Virus record (IMG/VR): IMGVR_UViG_3300044568_000967
Coordinates: 1-31,040 of that record
Length of the DNA stretch: 31,040 nucleotides
Reading direction: 5' to 3' (one strand)
DNA from: a virus
The first letter of the stretch is position 1; each line of letters starts with the position of its first letter. The position numbers were made by a program, and so were the translations under genes. Below, piece by piece: positions 24,601-31,040 of this stretch. A model generated the notes under the pieces. The model had not been told where the DNA came from and made no database searches. It was given only the letters and a program-made list of their open reading frames with translations.

Positions 24601-25260
24601 GTTAATTTTAATAGACAATTAACAATAGGTAATCCGATTGCTGCTAATCCCTCTATTTTCATATACGCATCATCAAGAGGTGCTGGGTCTACACTACCAG
24701 CAACCTACAATACTTTATTGGGAACTACATCTACAAGTGGTACTCCATTATACGCATTTGAGGAAGGTAATCTTGGAAAAGATGGTGCTACAATTCCCCT
24801 TACAGGTGGTGCTATGGATTTAATATTTAGTGGTTCTGGCACGGATTTATACGCTACAATTAGTAGTAGTATGGGAGTTTTATCTCCAAACTTTACTGTA
24901 AATCCTCAAGAATTATTAGGTGCTGGTAATAAATTAATATACATTGTATATCCATCATCATCTGATTTAGGTTCAAGACCAACCTCTACTACTGATAATT
25001 TAAGTCCCGGAAACACAACGCCCGGTCAATACACTATGTGGTATGATGGTGGTGCTGGTGATGAAAGTGCGATTGGTTCTCAACTTAATAATTTCACTAT
25101 TTCAAATGGCTACACCGGAAGTGATGGTACTATCTATGCAGCTGGTCAATCATATCAAAGTTGGACCGTTATGGGTGGTAGCGCGGCATTGGCCAAATTT
25201 GCAGGTACAGCCTATAAATTCTTTATTGTACCATCAAGTGGTTCTGACCCAACACCATAA
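21616..25260 (+). CDS. Giant tail-fibre/adhesin protein with Ig/cadherin-like repeats (1214 aa)
   Basis: The N-terminal ~235 residues are a fibre shaft made of repeats: FSGSFQGTISGSL, SGSAQIAAFGYLTSAS and three SASAAA(S/A)GFGSGGG boxes. From ~238 a cadherin/Ig-like series begins (NTAPTIADQSM...ATDVEGN). Two related ~190-residue units follow, marked by L-T-W-(T/A)-D-A-E-S, then S-(S/Y)-x-N-G-S, then GTYxxxAS(V/I)xDxxGFRxGS and G-S-L-x-x-x-x-(T/F)-Y-x-(V/I)-E-S-A-V-S-G-N. The C-terminal ~170 residues (NPSIFIYASSRGAG to the end) are unique and may be the tip. GGAG precedes ATG 21616. There is no signal peptide, so it is a virion part rather than a secreted adhesin. Which fibre it forms is unknown. 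Confidence 0.85.
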   Translation: MANYTGSFSGSFQGTISGSLLGSGIVSGSPQIDFNDIVNKPTTIQPFQANSIVSNNRFREVTYPAISASTSTRFTTIEANVSTLSGQIQAAVSGTVPPGTISGSAQIAAFGYLTSASAAAAGFGSGGGGSTDISALNTFTGSAQTSLTALNSATSSFITNGQTSSMSVATASFISSTFISASAAASGFGSGGGETYTAGLGITITSNVITLNTSSTHFIQGVSASAAASGFGSGGGSNTAPTIADQSMSAVPESSSAGYEVGLITATDVEGNVITFGAFTISNVFLNSNPSVNLTSSLGGTSLFDPSIDPFQANSSGVITRKNSVFLNADVADRYVYLATATDAFSTATGSGLITIPISQDASSSIGNNGQTYFIIESATGSDNLTTISNGRTIDDVTFSSAVSQMWLVKSNPIGYVRFTNGTTQYTGSTSLALELAQNVSGSGLTFDSSSTIGIEITASETSFETTKQFRNHTLSIAKNFEPSGSMIPSSSNLNTNGARSGSTIATLTWTDAESNTLNNSTFTLTSNAGLSSSWNGSYVYTINATGSISAGTYFVSASVKDQHGFRFGSSSVSFTIVQAGTGSLTTNGTFYVIESAVSGNLIYTSTNGRSGTQGNLGVTYSPQYNSATVASFTSSDARIGINTAGNLSVTGIGISGSAGGSFPGTITPTVTWRDQYNNVGSGSITINIAVNNAPTVSLDNPDTDNQNTNLATTGTRLTRLTWADAESDVLSVQTFTLTGAGAASLSSSYNGSNIFGIHAASNLAAGTYGYTASIEDVFGFRTGSYKDIITIAQASSGSLLNPNTYYIVESAVSGNFITRDLDGSGSAASASVSYPAGIGNPTATNFSASDAFAVVTIHPTTAVLSINQNFSGSVSLPTEGNSFTARIFWNDIYQSGSGDINISVTNNLNPTASFANANLTAPVTTNTTLVTVTLTDPEVTTPFSMSLSGLSATSMSAVPQNVGSSSYLLKNSVDINDGVTLSYTASVFDAYNNQVNFNRQLTIGNPIAANPSIFIYASSRGAGSTLPATYNTLLGTTSTSGTPLYAFEEGNLGKDGATIPLTGGAMDLIFSGSGTDLYATISSSMGVLSPNFTVNPQELLGAGNKLIYIVYPSSSDLGSRPTSTTDNLSPGNTTPGQYTMWYDGGAGDESAIGSQLNNFTISNGYTGSDGTIYAAGQSYQSWTVMGGSAALAKFAGTAYKFFIVPSSGSDPTP
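21911..22192 (+). repeat. Fibre shaft DNA repeats shared with 25565-25883
   Basis: Two blocks recur nearly identically in the next gene. The SGSxQIAAFGYLTSASAAAAGFGSGGG block from 21911 matches one from ~25567. The SFISSTFISASAAASGFGSGGG block at 22129-22192 matches 25820-25883 with only a few base changes. Order and spacing are conserved. Confidence 0.85.
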
Positions 25261-25276
25261 TTAGGAGTTAATAAAA

Positions 25277-26671
25277 ATGCCTACTTTTAGTACCCAATAT
25301 ATTTTAACCAATGGTGCCATCGCAGCCGGAACTGCATTAGCCAATGTTGAATACATAGCTGGAGCTCTTAAAACATATCCAAATACCACACATTTAAATT
25401 TTAGTGCTAGTAATTTTCCTGATAGGTTTACCGAAGGTCAAATTGTTTATGTGAGTGCATCAAATGAACTCTTTAAAATGGGTAAATATTTTGATGACCA
25501 GATTACATTTGCTGATGTAGTAACATCACAATCATTTGAATTTCCAGGAGGTTCTATTCCAGCTGGAACAATAAGTGGTTCTCCCCAAATTGCAGCATTT
25601 GGATATTTAACATCAGCCTCAGCCGCTGCTGCGGGATTTGGAAGTGGTGGTGGAACTGCTACTGATATTTCTGCATTAAACACATTTACAGGTTCTATTC
25701 AGATTCAAGTTAATAACTTAACATCTGCTACAAGTTCATATTTAACTTCAGCCAGTACGGGTTCATTTATATTAGCATCTCAAACCTCTTCAATGAGTGT
25801 ATTGAACGCTTTAACCGCATCATTTATAAGTTCTACATTCATTTCAGCCTCTGCAGCTGCAAGTGGATTTGGTAGTGGAGGAGGAAGCATAAATACTGGT
25901 TCATTTGCAACAACCGGTTCTAATACATTTAAAGGTGAACAAATAATAAGTTCTTCTTTAATCGTAACTAACGAAATTAAAGGTACTAATTCAATATTCT
26001 TACAACCGGATGTTAATGATGGAAGAAAACTTGAAATTTATAATACCGCAGCGACTGATGTTCACATTAAATCTAATGGTGGATTAACTTTCTTGGGTGA
26101 TGATACCAACTATGTATTAGTAGATAATTCTGCTGCACAAACAGTATCAATCACAGGTGTAAATGGTGTATTTGTTAATTCTTCATTAAATGTATCTGGC
26201 TCATTAATCGTAACGGGTTCAATCAATGTACCTGGAAGTGTAATAAATAATTTAACATCATCATTTGCCACTACCGCATCATTTATCTCTGATTTATTCA
26301 TTTCAGCATCTGCTGTAAGAAGTGGATTTGGAACTGCTTTATTTCCAAGTGGGTTATTATCATCATCATTCCAAATCGCTAATGATATTTCAGGCGCATT
26401 TACTTCACTATCATCTTCGTTTGCAAGTAGAATTACTACTCTTGAAGGAGCAGGTGGTGGTAATGGAATATTCACACTTACAGGTTCATTCTACTCAACA
26501 ACAAATAATATTCAAATCACAGGTTCACTATCAGTTGGTAGTGGTTCATTTAAATCGTTTGAAGTTAATTCTGATGGATTTGTAGTTTTGGGTGATATGA
26601 ATAAAGATTTAAATAACGCACCTGAAGGAACAATTGCTTATTCAGGAAGTAATTTTTATCTAATATCTTAA
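25277..26671 (+). CDS. Tail-fibre protein (464 aa) sharing shaft modules with the giant adhesin
   Basis: An N-terminal ~100-residue globular part (MPTFSTQYILTNG to QSFEFPGG) likely attaches to the baseplate or to another fibre. Then come the same IAAFGYLTSASAAAAGFGSGGG and ISSTFISASAAASGFGSGGG modules as in the upstream gene, SFATTGSNTFKGEQ, beta-helical SLNVSGSLIVTGSI repeats, and an ISGAFTSLSSSFASRITTLEGAGGG unit shared with the downstream genes. The short end GDMNKDLNNAPEGTIAYSGSNFYLIS looks like a conserved fibre C-terminus. TTAGGAG precedes ATG 25277. The gap to the previous gene is 16 bases, so the two are co-transcribed. It mixes modules of both neighbours. Confidence 0.85.
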   Translation: MPTFSTQYILTNGAIAAGTALANVEYIAGALKTYPNTTHLNFSASNFPDRFTEGQIVYVSASNELFKMGKYFDDQITFADVVTSQSFEFPGGSIPAGTISGSPQIAAFGYLTSASAAAAGFGSGGGTATDISALNTFTGSIQIQVNNLTSATSSYLTSASTGSFILASQTSSMSVLNALTASFISSTFISASAAASGFGSGGGSINTGSFATTGSNTFKGEQIISSSLIVTNEIKGTNSIFLQPDVNDGRKLEIYNTAATDVHIKSNGGLTFLGDDTNYVLVDNSAAQTVSITGVNGVFVNSSLNVSGSLIVTGSINVPGSVINNLTSSFATTASFISDLFISASAVRSGFGTALFPSGLLSSSFQIANDISGAFTSLSSSFASRITTLEGAGGGNGIFTLTGSFYSTTNNIQITGSLSVGSGSFKSFEVNSDGFVVLGDMNKDLNNAPEGTIAYSGSNFYLIS

Positions 26672-26678
26672 TACTTAT
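26672..26678 (+). promoter_or_regulatory. TACTTAT variant of the promoter-like motif
   Basis: ATACTTATTA lies at the start of the 59-base gap before ATG 26731. It differs by one base from TATTTAT, so support is weak. Confidence 0.25.
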
Positions 26679-26730
26679 TAATGATATCTAAAAAGTTTCG
26701 TTAATGCATTAACAAAAATGGAGAATTAAA

Positions 26731-27558
26731 ATGCCAACAATTAAAAAAATCGTAGTTAGTGGAAGTGCTATTTCACAACTATCCAATGATGCGGGATTCG
26801 CATTAAACACCGCCATTACCGGAGCGTTTACCGCAGTATCCGGTGGATTACAATCAAGGCTTACAACCGTAGAACAATCTATTGGTGGTGGTGGTGGATT
26901 ACTTTCATCATCAGCTCAAATCGCATCCGATATTAGTGGTGCATTTACTGCAACATCCGGTGGATTCTCAACAAGGATTACAACCAATGAAACTAACATT
27001 GGAACCAATACAACTAATATTGGAACACTTACAGCTGCTACATCCTCTTACGCATTAAAGACCGATATTAGTGGTGCATTTACCGCAGTATCAACTTCTT
27101 TAGCAAGTAGAACAACTGTATTAGAAGGTACTGGTACAATTCAAGGTGTTGGAACTACCAATAACGTAACATTTGCTAATGTAACTGCAACTGGTAATGT
27201 TTCAATCACAGGTGATTTATTTGTAGGTGGTGATACAGTCACAGTAAACGCCGCAAACTTAAACATTGAAGATAAGTTTATCCTATTAAACTCAGGTTCA
27301 ACGGGAACATCTTACGAAGGTGGTATCATTGTTGAATCAGGTTCAACTGGAACAGGTAACGCATTCTACTATGACGCATCAGACAATCGTTGGTCATTAA
27401 AGGGTGGGTTAGTTGCTACAAACACAGCCGCTGTAACCGCAGAAGCGTTTATGAGTGTTGCTATCGTTAACACACTTGCTAATGCTGAATCAAGTTCTTA
27501 CTACAAAGCTGGTAACATTATCGTTGATGGTCAAGACATTTACATTGTAACTGTATAA
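26731..27558 (+). CDS. Tail-fibre / structural protein (275 aa)
   Basis: It starts MPTIKKIVVSGSAISQLSNDAG, the same opening as the protein at 27892 (MPNWKKVVVSGSNVSQL), a probable shared attachment segment. Then come three ISGAFTA(T/V)S units with (S/T)RxTT-E registers, typical of trimeric coiled-coil/beta shafts, and LSSSAQIASD. The C-terminal ~130 residues run from GTIQGVGTTNNVTFANV through SITGDLFVGGDTVTV and NIEDKFILLNSGS to a compact end YKAGNIIVDGQDIYIVTV. I recall the NIEDKFILLNSGS type segment from other aquatic phage fibres. TGGAG precedes ATG 26731. Confidence 0.85.
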   Translation: MPTIKKIVVSGSAISQLSNDAGFALNTAITGAFTAVSGGLQSRLTTVEQSIGGGGGLLSSSAQIASDISGAFTATSGGFSTRITTNETNIGTNTTNIGTLTAATSSYALKTDISGAFTAVSTSLASRTTVLEGTGTIQGVGTTNNVTFANVTATGNVSITGDLFVGGDTVTVNAANLNIEDKFILLNSGSTGTSYEGGIIVESGSTGTGNAFYYDASDNRWSLKGGLVATNTAAVTAEAFMSVAIVNTLANAESSSYYKAGNIIVDGQDIYIVTV

Positions 27559-27584
27559 TATTGATATCAAAAAAGTTTTGATTT

Positions 27585-27752
27585 ATGGCAAAAAACGATT
27601 CTCCAAAAGAAGTGGAACTCAAGCTCTCAACACGAGAGCTTGAGGCCCTTCTAATCGGACTTGGCGAGGTTCCCTTCAAAGGTAAAGACATTGAATTTGT
27701 CTACCGATTAGCAGTGAAATTACAAGAAGGAATCTTAAAGTCAAAATCCTAA
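27585..27752 (+). CDS. Small 55-residue protein, unknown function
   Basis: ATG 27585 to TAA 27752, immediately before a terminator. The product, MAKNDSPKEVELKLSTRELEAL..., is a helical protein with the centre LLIGLGEVPFKGKDIEFVYRLAVKLQEG. There is no Ser/Gly fibre composition, signal peptide or membrane segment. The start context (AAAAAAGTTTTGATTTATGG) lacks Shine-Dalgarno and resembles that of the genes at 3928, 7231 and 17672. It ends the fibre transcript and could be a chaperone or regulator for the fibre proteins, but no family is recognised. Confidence 0.65.
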   Translation: MAKNDSPKEVELKLSTRELEALLIGLGEVPFKGKDIEFVYRLAVKLQEGILKSKS

Positions 27753-27756
27753 AAAG

Positions 27757-27783
27757 AAACCCTCCCAAGTGGAGGGTTTTTTA
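27757..27783 (+). terminator. Rho-independent terminator inside the fibre cluster
   Basis: Perfect 9-bp stem AAACCCTCC (27757-27765) with GGAGGGTTT (27771-27779), 5-base loop, then a T run. It starts 5 bases after the small gene's stop. Confidence 0.92.
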
Positions 27784-27796
27784 TTTTAAATTTATC

Positions 27797-27803
27797 TATT
27801 TAT
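27797..27803 (+). promoter_or_regulatory. Candidate late promoter, TATTTAT motif
   Basis: CTATTTATTT directly follows the terminator at 27757-27783 and lies 88 bases before the next start, consistent with a new transcription unit. Confidence 0.45.
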
Positions 27804-27805
27804 TT

Positions 27806-27891
27806 AAGATTGTAATCATAAAAATCTTGGTTGTTGGCCTGAAAGGGAAGTGGGCACGGAAGTGTTACCAACCACAATAAAGGATGGGGAT
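27806..27891 (+). other. Unusually long, G-rich leader of the 726-residue fibre gene
   Basis: The stretch holds AAGATT (27806-27811) with AATCTT (27823-27828), and TGGTTG (27828-27833) with CAACCA (27869-27874); these cannot both form fully because they share a base. Between them is a G-rich segment (CTGAAAGGGAAGTGGGCACGG). AAAGGA precedes ATG 27892. A GTG at 27850 is in frame but unlikely as a start. Confidence 0.35.
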
Positions 27892-30072
27892 ATGCCGAAC
27901 TGGAAAAAAGTAGTAGTTAGTGGAAGTAATGTTTCACAACTTGTTAATGATGGTGTTTATTTGAGAACCATAGGCGATGGGGTTATCTCATCATCAGCAC
28001 AATTAGCAACTCAAATTAGCGGTGCTTTTACTGCAACATCTTCATCTTTAAGTGATAGAATTTCAAGTTTAAGTTCATCATCCACCACATTTGCAGGTAC
28101 GGGTTCAAACTCCTTTAAAGGCGACCAAACTTTTAGTGGTTCTTTATTACCCGAAACCACCGAAGTATTTACATTAGGTTCGCCTGACAAAGTATGGGAA
28201 AGTCTTTATGTAGATGGTCAATCCATTTATATGAGGGATGTTGCTACAAATACTTTTGTAACAATGTCGGCTAATGCAGGTGTTCTTACCTTTAACAACA
28301 CAAGATTAAATGTTCCTCTTGGTATTACATCATCCAATTTAATACTAACTTCAATAGTTAACGCAGGAACGGATACTGATAAGTTCTTGGTGTTAGACAC
28401 AAATGGTAATGTAGATTTTAGAACAGGTACCGAAATTCTTTCAGACATCGGCGGTCAAGGGTTATCTGCTGGCACGGTATCTTCATCCGCACAAATTCAA
28501 GCGTATGATATTTTCTTGGAAAAATTGGGTGATAATGTAATATCATCATCAGCTCAATTAACAACCGAATTTGACACTCGTTACTTAAATACAAGTGGTG
28601 ATGGTGTAATATCTTCATCAGCTCAAGTTGACCACGATTCAACAACTAACTTTGTAGCAAACGAACACATAGACCACACCACAGTATCTATTTCCGCTGG
28701 TAGTGGTTTAAGTGGTGGTGGAACTATTGCTGCTACAAGAACTTTAACATTAGATACATCATCAGTTCACTTTACGGATGGTGTAAAAACAAAATTAAAC
28801 ACCGATGGCGTAATATCTTCATCGGCTCAATTAACAACCGAATTTGACACTCGTTACTTAAATACAAGTGGTGATGGTGTAATATCTTCATCAGCTCAAA
28901 TTGCAACCGACATTAGTGGTGCTTTTACAGCAACATCAGGTGGGTTATCAACAAGAATTACCACATTAGAGGGTGCTGGTGGAACTACATTCTCATCCTC
29001 GGTTTCTACAAGATTAACAAGTGTAGAAGGATACACTCTTGATAACGTAACGGATAATGGTTCATCAACCACCAATGTAATTACAGTTGGTGGATTGACG
29101 GTGAATGGTAATGCTACAATTACAGGTACACTTACCGCACAACAATTTAATACTGAATTTGTATCTTCATCCATTATTTTTGAGTCCGGCTCAACAAAAT
29201 TTGGTGATTCCATAGATGATATTCATTCATTCACAGGTTCAGTAAAGTTAAATACCCAAACTGCGGCTACAACCGATACTGATAAGTTCTTGGTGTTTGA
29301 CACCGGTGGTGAAATTAAGTATAGAACTGGCGCAGAAGTTTTAAGTGATATAAATCCTGGTGGTTTAGTATCATCATCTGCACAACTTACAACGGAGTTT
29401 GATACTCGTTACCTAAATACCACAGGTGATGGAGTTATTTCATCATCAGCTCAAATCGCTAGTGATATTTCAGGCGCATTCTCTGGTGCTGGTTTTGTTG
29501 ATGTTGGTAGTGGAGCAAGTGGTTCACGACTTGCAATATGGCAAGATGGTAACACTATTAAAGGTAATACTTCCGCATCTTTTTATGAAAGCTACAATCC
29601 GATGCTTAACATAGGTGGTGTGTGGGATGATACCAATCAAAGTGGTATTCAATCCAAAACAATTTCTACCGATGGGTTATATGTTGGTCCGAATGTGGGT
29701 GCTGGTGATTTTACATCATCAATAGTATTAAGTGCTAATAGAGGGCCGATTGGCTGGTATGTTCAAACACAATTAAATTCATTTAATTTTGCTTCGGCTC
29801 CAACAAACCAAGTAATACATTCCTTTAGCGGTGGTTCTGTATATTCCGCATTCATATCATATTGGGTGAGTGGGTATCAAGGGTATCGTAGTGGTCAAAT
29901 TGTAATTTCAATATCTCCCACGCCCTTAGCAGTGCATACTGAATTCTCAACGGTGAGTATAGGTAATACTTCGGATGTAGAATTTTCAGTAGATAGTGCT
30001 GGTACTTTGTTTATCACGGCAGGTGGTGCTACTGAAGGTACACTTGAAATCAAAAGCTTTTTATCATCATAA
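27892..30072 (+). CDS. Tail-fibre protein with SSSAQ repeats (726 aa)
   Basis: ATG 27892 is chosen over the in-frame GTG 27850 because MPNWKKVVVSGSNVSQL parallels the start of the protein at 26731 and AAAGGATGGGG lies just upstream. The shaft has repeated DGVISSSAQ boxes, two near-identical TTEFDTRYLNTSGDGVISSSAQ units plus a third more diverged one, ISGAFTATS units, and two NAGTDTDKFLVLDTNG-type modules also found in the next gene. From ~residue 535 (GSGASGSRLAIWQDGNTIKG) a unique C-terminal part begins, with VWDDTNQSG, NRGPIGWYVQTQ and GYQGYRSGQIVISI, likely the distal tip domain. Family-wide low complexity makes the exact fibre type uncertain. Confidence 0.85.
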   Translation: MPNWKKVVVSGSNVSQLVNDGVYLRTIGDGVISSSAQLATQISGAFTATSSSLSDRISSLSSSSTTFAGTGSNSFKGDQTFSGSLLPETTEVFTLGSPDKVWESLYVDGQSIYMRDVATNTFVTMSANAGVLTFNNTRLNVPLGITSSNLILTSIVNAGTDTDKFLVLDTNGNVDFRTGTEILSDIGGQGLSAGTVSSSAQIQAYDIFLEKLGDNVISSSAQLTTEFDTRYLNTSGDGVISSSAQVDHDSTTNFVANEHIDHTTVSISAGSGLSGGGTIAATRTLTLDTSSVHFTDGVKTKLNTDGVISSSAQLTTEFDTRYLNTSGDGVISSSAQIATDISGAFTATSGGLSTRITTLEGAGGTTFSSSVSTRLTSVEGYTLDNVTDNGSSTTNVITVGGLTVNGNATITGTLTAQQFNTEFVSSSIIFESGSTKFGDSIDDIHSFTGSVKLNTQTAATTDTDKFLVFDTGGEIKYRTGAEVLSDINPGGLVSSSAQLTTEFDTRYLNTTGDGVISSSAQIASDISGAFSGAGFVDVGSGASGSRLAIWQDGNTIKGNTSASFYESYNPMLNIGGVWDDTNQSGIQSKTISTDGLYVGPNVGAGDFTSSIVLSANRGPIGWYVQTQLNSFNFASAPTNQVIHSFSGGSVYSAFISYWVSGYQGYRSGQIVISISPTPLAVHTEFSTVSIGNTSDVEFSVDSAGTLFITAGGATEGTLEIKSFLSS
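28531..28899 (+). repeat. Duplicated ~96-bp fibre shaft unit
   Basis: 28531-28626 and 28804-28899 match almost base for base, encoding D-x-V-I-S-S-S-A-Q-L-T-T-E-F-D-T-R-Y-L-N-T-S-G-D-G-V-I-S-S-S-A-Q. A third, more diverged copy lies at about 29365-29456. Confidence 0.9.
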
Positions 30073-30117
30073 TTATTAAAATCTGAAGTTTGGAAAGTGA
30101 AAAACGGAAGGAACTAA

Positions 30118-30885
30118 ATGGCAAATAATCAATTTGTAATTAAAAATGGACTAATAATCGGTGGGGGTGGACTACAAATGTCCGGCTCAATGGCTATAAC
30201 GGGTTCATTAAATATATCAAGTGTAGTAAACGCAGGAACTGATACTGACAAGTTCTTGGTGTTAGATGCGAGTAATAATGTTGATTTTAGAACAGGCGCT
30301 GAAATTCTTTCCGATATTGGCGGATTAGAAAAGTCCGGCTCAATAGCTATAACCGGTTCATTAAACATCTCAAGTGTTGTAAACGCAGGAACCGATACTG
30401 ATAAGTTCTTGGTGTTAGATACAAATGGTAATGTTGATTTTAGAACAGGCGCTGAAATTCTTTCCGATATTGGTGCAGCCGCAGCATCAATCAAAAACTA
30501 TGTAGATTTTAATAATTTAGTTGATTTTAAAACACTAACTCAAGGATTCGCACCCATGTGTGGAATTACCGATGTTCAAGAGAGTGATAATTCACCATTT
30601 GCTAATTGGTTAGCCCCTTCGGATGGTTACATTGAAAGAATTGAATTGATGGTAGGTGAAACTAACACAGTGACTGCTAACTTTTCAATTAGAGCATATA
30701 AAAATGGTTCTACATTAGGTGTAGCTCAAACCAATACACAAGGTGCTGCAAGAACTGTAACGGAATATGTTTATGGTCCAACATTTTCTTTTTCAAAAAG
30801 AGATAGACTTGCGTTTTTTATGGATAAAACCACAAATACATCTGATTTGTATACATTTAATATTTATTTCCAAGTTGGAAACTAA
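30118..30885 (+). CDS. Tail-fibre tip protein (255 aa) with duplicated module
   Basis: It starts MANNQFVIKNGLIIGGGG, a typical fibre-cap opening. Two tandem copies of a ~48-residue module follow (SGSxAITGSLNISSVVNAGTD to AEILSDIG); the same module occurs in the previous gene. From ~residue 125 the rest is a single globular beta-rich domain (YVDFNNLVDFKTLTQGF; APSDGYIERIELMVGET; RAYKNGS; SFSKRDRLAFFMD; FNIYFQV). Its layout, with solvent-exposed strands and a closing amphipathic strand, resembles jelly-roll fibre heads, so receptor binding is plausible but not shown. GGAAGGA precedes ATG 30118. Confidence 0.8.
   Translation: MANNQFVIKNGLIIGGGGLQMSGSMAITGSLNISSVVNAGTDTDKFLVLDASNNVDFRTGAEILSDIGGLEKSGSIAITGSLNISSVVNAGTDTDKFLVLDTNGNVDFRTGAEILSDIGAAAASIKNYVDFNNLVDFKTLTQGFAPMCGITDVQESDNSPFANWLAPSDGYIERIELMVGETNTVTANFSIRAYKNGSTLGVAQTNTQGAARTVTEYVYGPTFSFSKRDRLAFFMDKTTNTSDLYTFNIYFQVGN
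30181..30477 (+). repeat. Tandem 153-bp-spaced module in fibre tip gene
   Basis: Copies start at 30181 and 30334 and are ~144 bp long, with high DNA identity. The portion encoding DTDKFLVLD...GAEILSDIG also occurs at about 28354-28455 and, diverged, at 29270-29352 in the previous gene. Confidence 0.9.
30861..30867 (+). promoter_or_regulatory. Candidate late promoter inside the end of the fibre gene
   Basis: AATATTTATTTC lies within the last codons of the preceding gene, 39 bases before ATG 30907. It is the only copy of the motif I found inside a gene, and its distance to the next start suits a promoter. Confidence 0.3.
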
Positions 30886-30906
30886 TCAGTCTAAAAGGTT
30901 AAAAAA

Positions 30907-31040
30907 ATGAGTTTGATACACGCATTACACGAAGATACTTTGTTAGAGGTTAATGGAATACTAATCCCTATCAAAGATATCCAAATTGGCGATGTAGTAA
31001 AAAGTTACAATACTCAAGCCCAAACTATTAGTGAAGGTAA
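30907..31040 (+). CDS. Hint/intein-like domain protein, 3' end missing
   Basis: Only 44 residues are in the window. The start, A-L-H-E-D-T-L-L-E-V-N-G followed by I-P-I-K-D-I-Q-I-G-D-V-V-K-S-Y-N, fits the opening blocks of Hint (hedgehog/intein) domains: C-x-x-x-x-T-x-(I/V), then (I)-K-x-(I/L)-x-(I/V)-G-D-x-(V)-x-(S/T)-Y. The expected catalytic Cys is replaced by Ala6, and only five residues precede it, so there is no real N-extein. This may be an inactive or recruited Hint fold attached to a virion protein. AAAGG lies at wide spacing upstream. The call rests on a short piece and is tentative. Confidence 0.5.
   Translation, partial: MSLIHALHEDTLLEVNGILIPIKDIQIGDVVKSYNTQAQTISEG

Noticed and set aside
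28531-29456. Regular repeats resembling a CRISPR array
   Set aside because: The repeats are in-frame protein modules of unequal spacing within a fibre gene, with no palindromic repeat and no cas genes.
29426-29614. Alternative-frame open frames within fibre genes (also 22172, 24638, 25043, 26322)
   Set aside because: Low-complexity Ser/Gly repeats keep other frames open; products are His/Leu/Val-rich without domains and lie wholly inside well-supported genes.
1-31040. tRNA genes
   Set aside because: No stretch with a T-loop GGTTCGAATCC-like sequence and matching acceptor arms was noticed in the short intergenic gaps; a tRNA-finding program would settle it.

Overview
The window is one continuous, single-strand (+) block of late genes from an AT-rich, T4-like contractile-tailed phage. 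The diagnostic genes are a gp17-type terminase large subunit (9189-10763), gp20-type portal (10832-12685), gp21-type prohead protease (14222-14860), acidic gp22-type core scaffold (18071-19081) and gp23-type major capsid protein (19110-20771), in T4 order. No tRNA, CRISPR array, insertion sequence or integrase was seen. The host is uncertain. Several starts are A-rich and lack Shine-Dalgarno, and one signal peptide is flavobacterial in style, which hints at Bacteroidota; other genes have good GGAG-type sites. The gene set (PhoH, ribosomal protein bS21, modular head proteins, SSAQI-repeat fibre proteins) is typical of aquatic T4-like phages.

Layout. 1-1406: the end of a tail-fibre cluster. 1432-7189: four proteins of unknown role, including an 820-residue protein joining an HxGH nucleotidyltransferase to a ligase-like KxDG domain, and a 709-residue modular protein. 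7231-8178: a glycosyltransferase. 8214-9179: a small membrane/coiled-coil cassette that may serve lysis. 9189-20771: packaging and head-assembly genes, with two modular proteins, a bS21 homologue and three previously easy-to-miss small genes (14079-14222, 17482-17637 and, further right, 27585-27752). 20890-21546: PhoH ATPase. 21616-30885: five repeat-rich fibre/adhesin proteins that share sequence modules. 30907-end: the start of a protein resembling a Hint/intein domain.

How the genes may work together. Terminase fills a procapsid built from portal, core proteins, scaffold and capsid protein, matured by the gp21-like protease. Five proteins begin with 9-10 residue leaders ending in (L/I)xE, like the T4 capsid-targeting peptide. 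Several carry repeated ES(V/I/L)xE linkers between domains. I infer a set of protease-processed, possibly head-packaged polyproteins; the 586-residue protein at 15725-17485 is the clearest case. A motif TATTTAT recurs just upstream of most apparent transcription units and is a candidate late promoter. No gene-free stretch exceeds about 150 bases.
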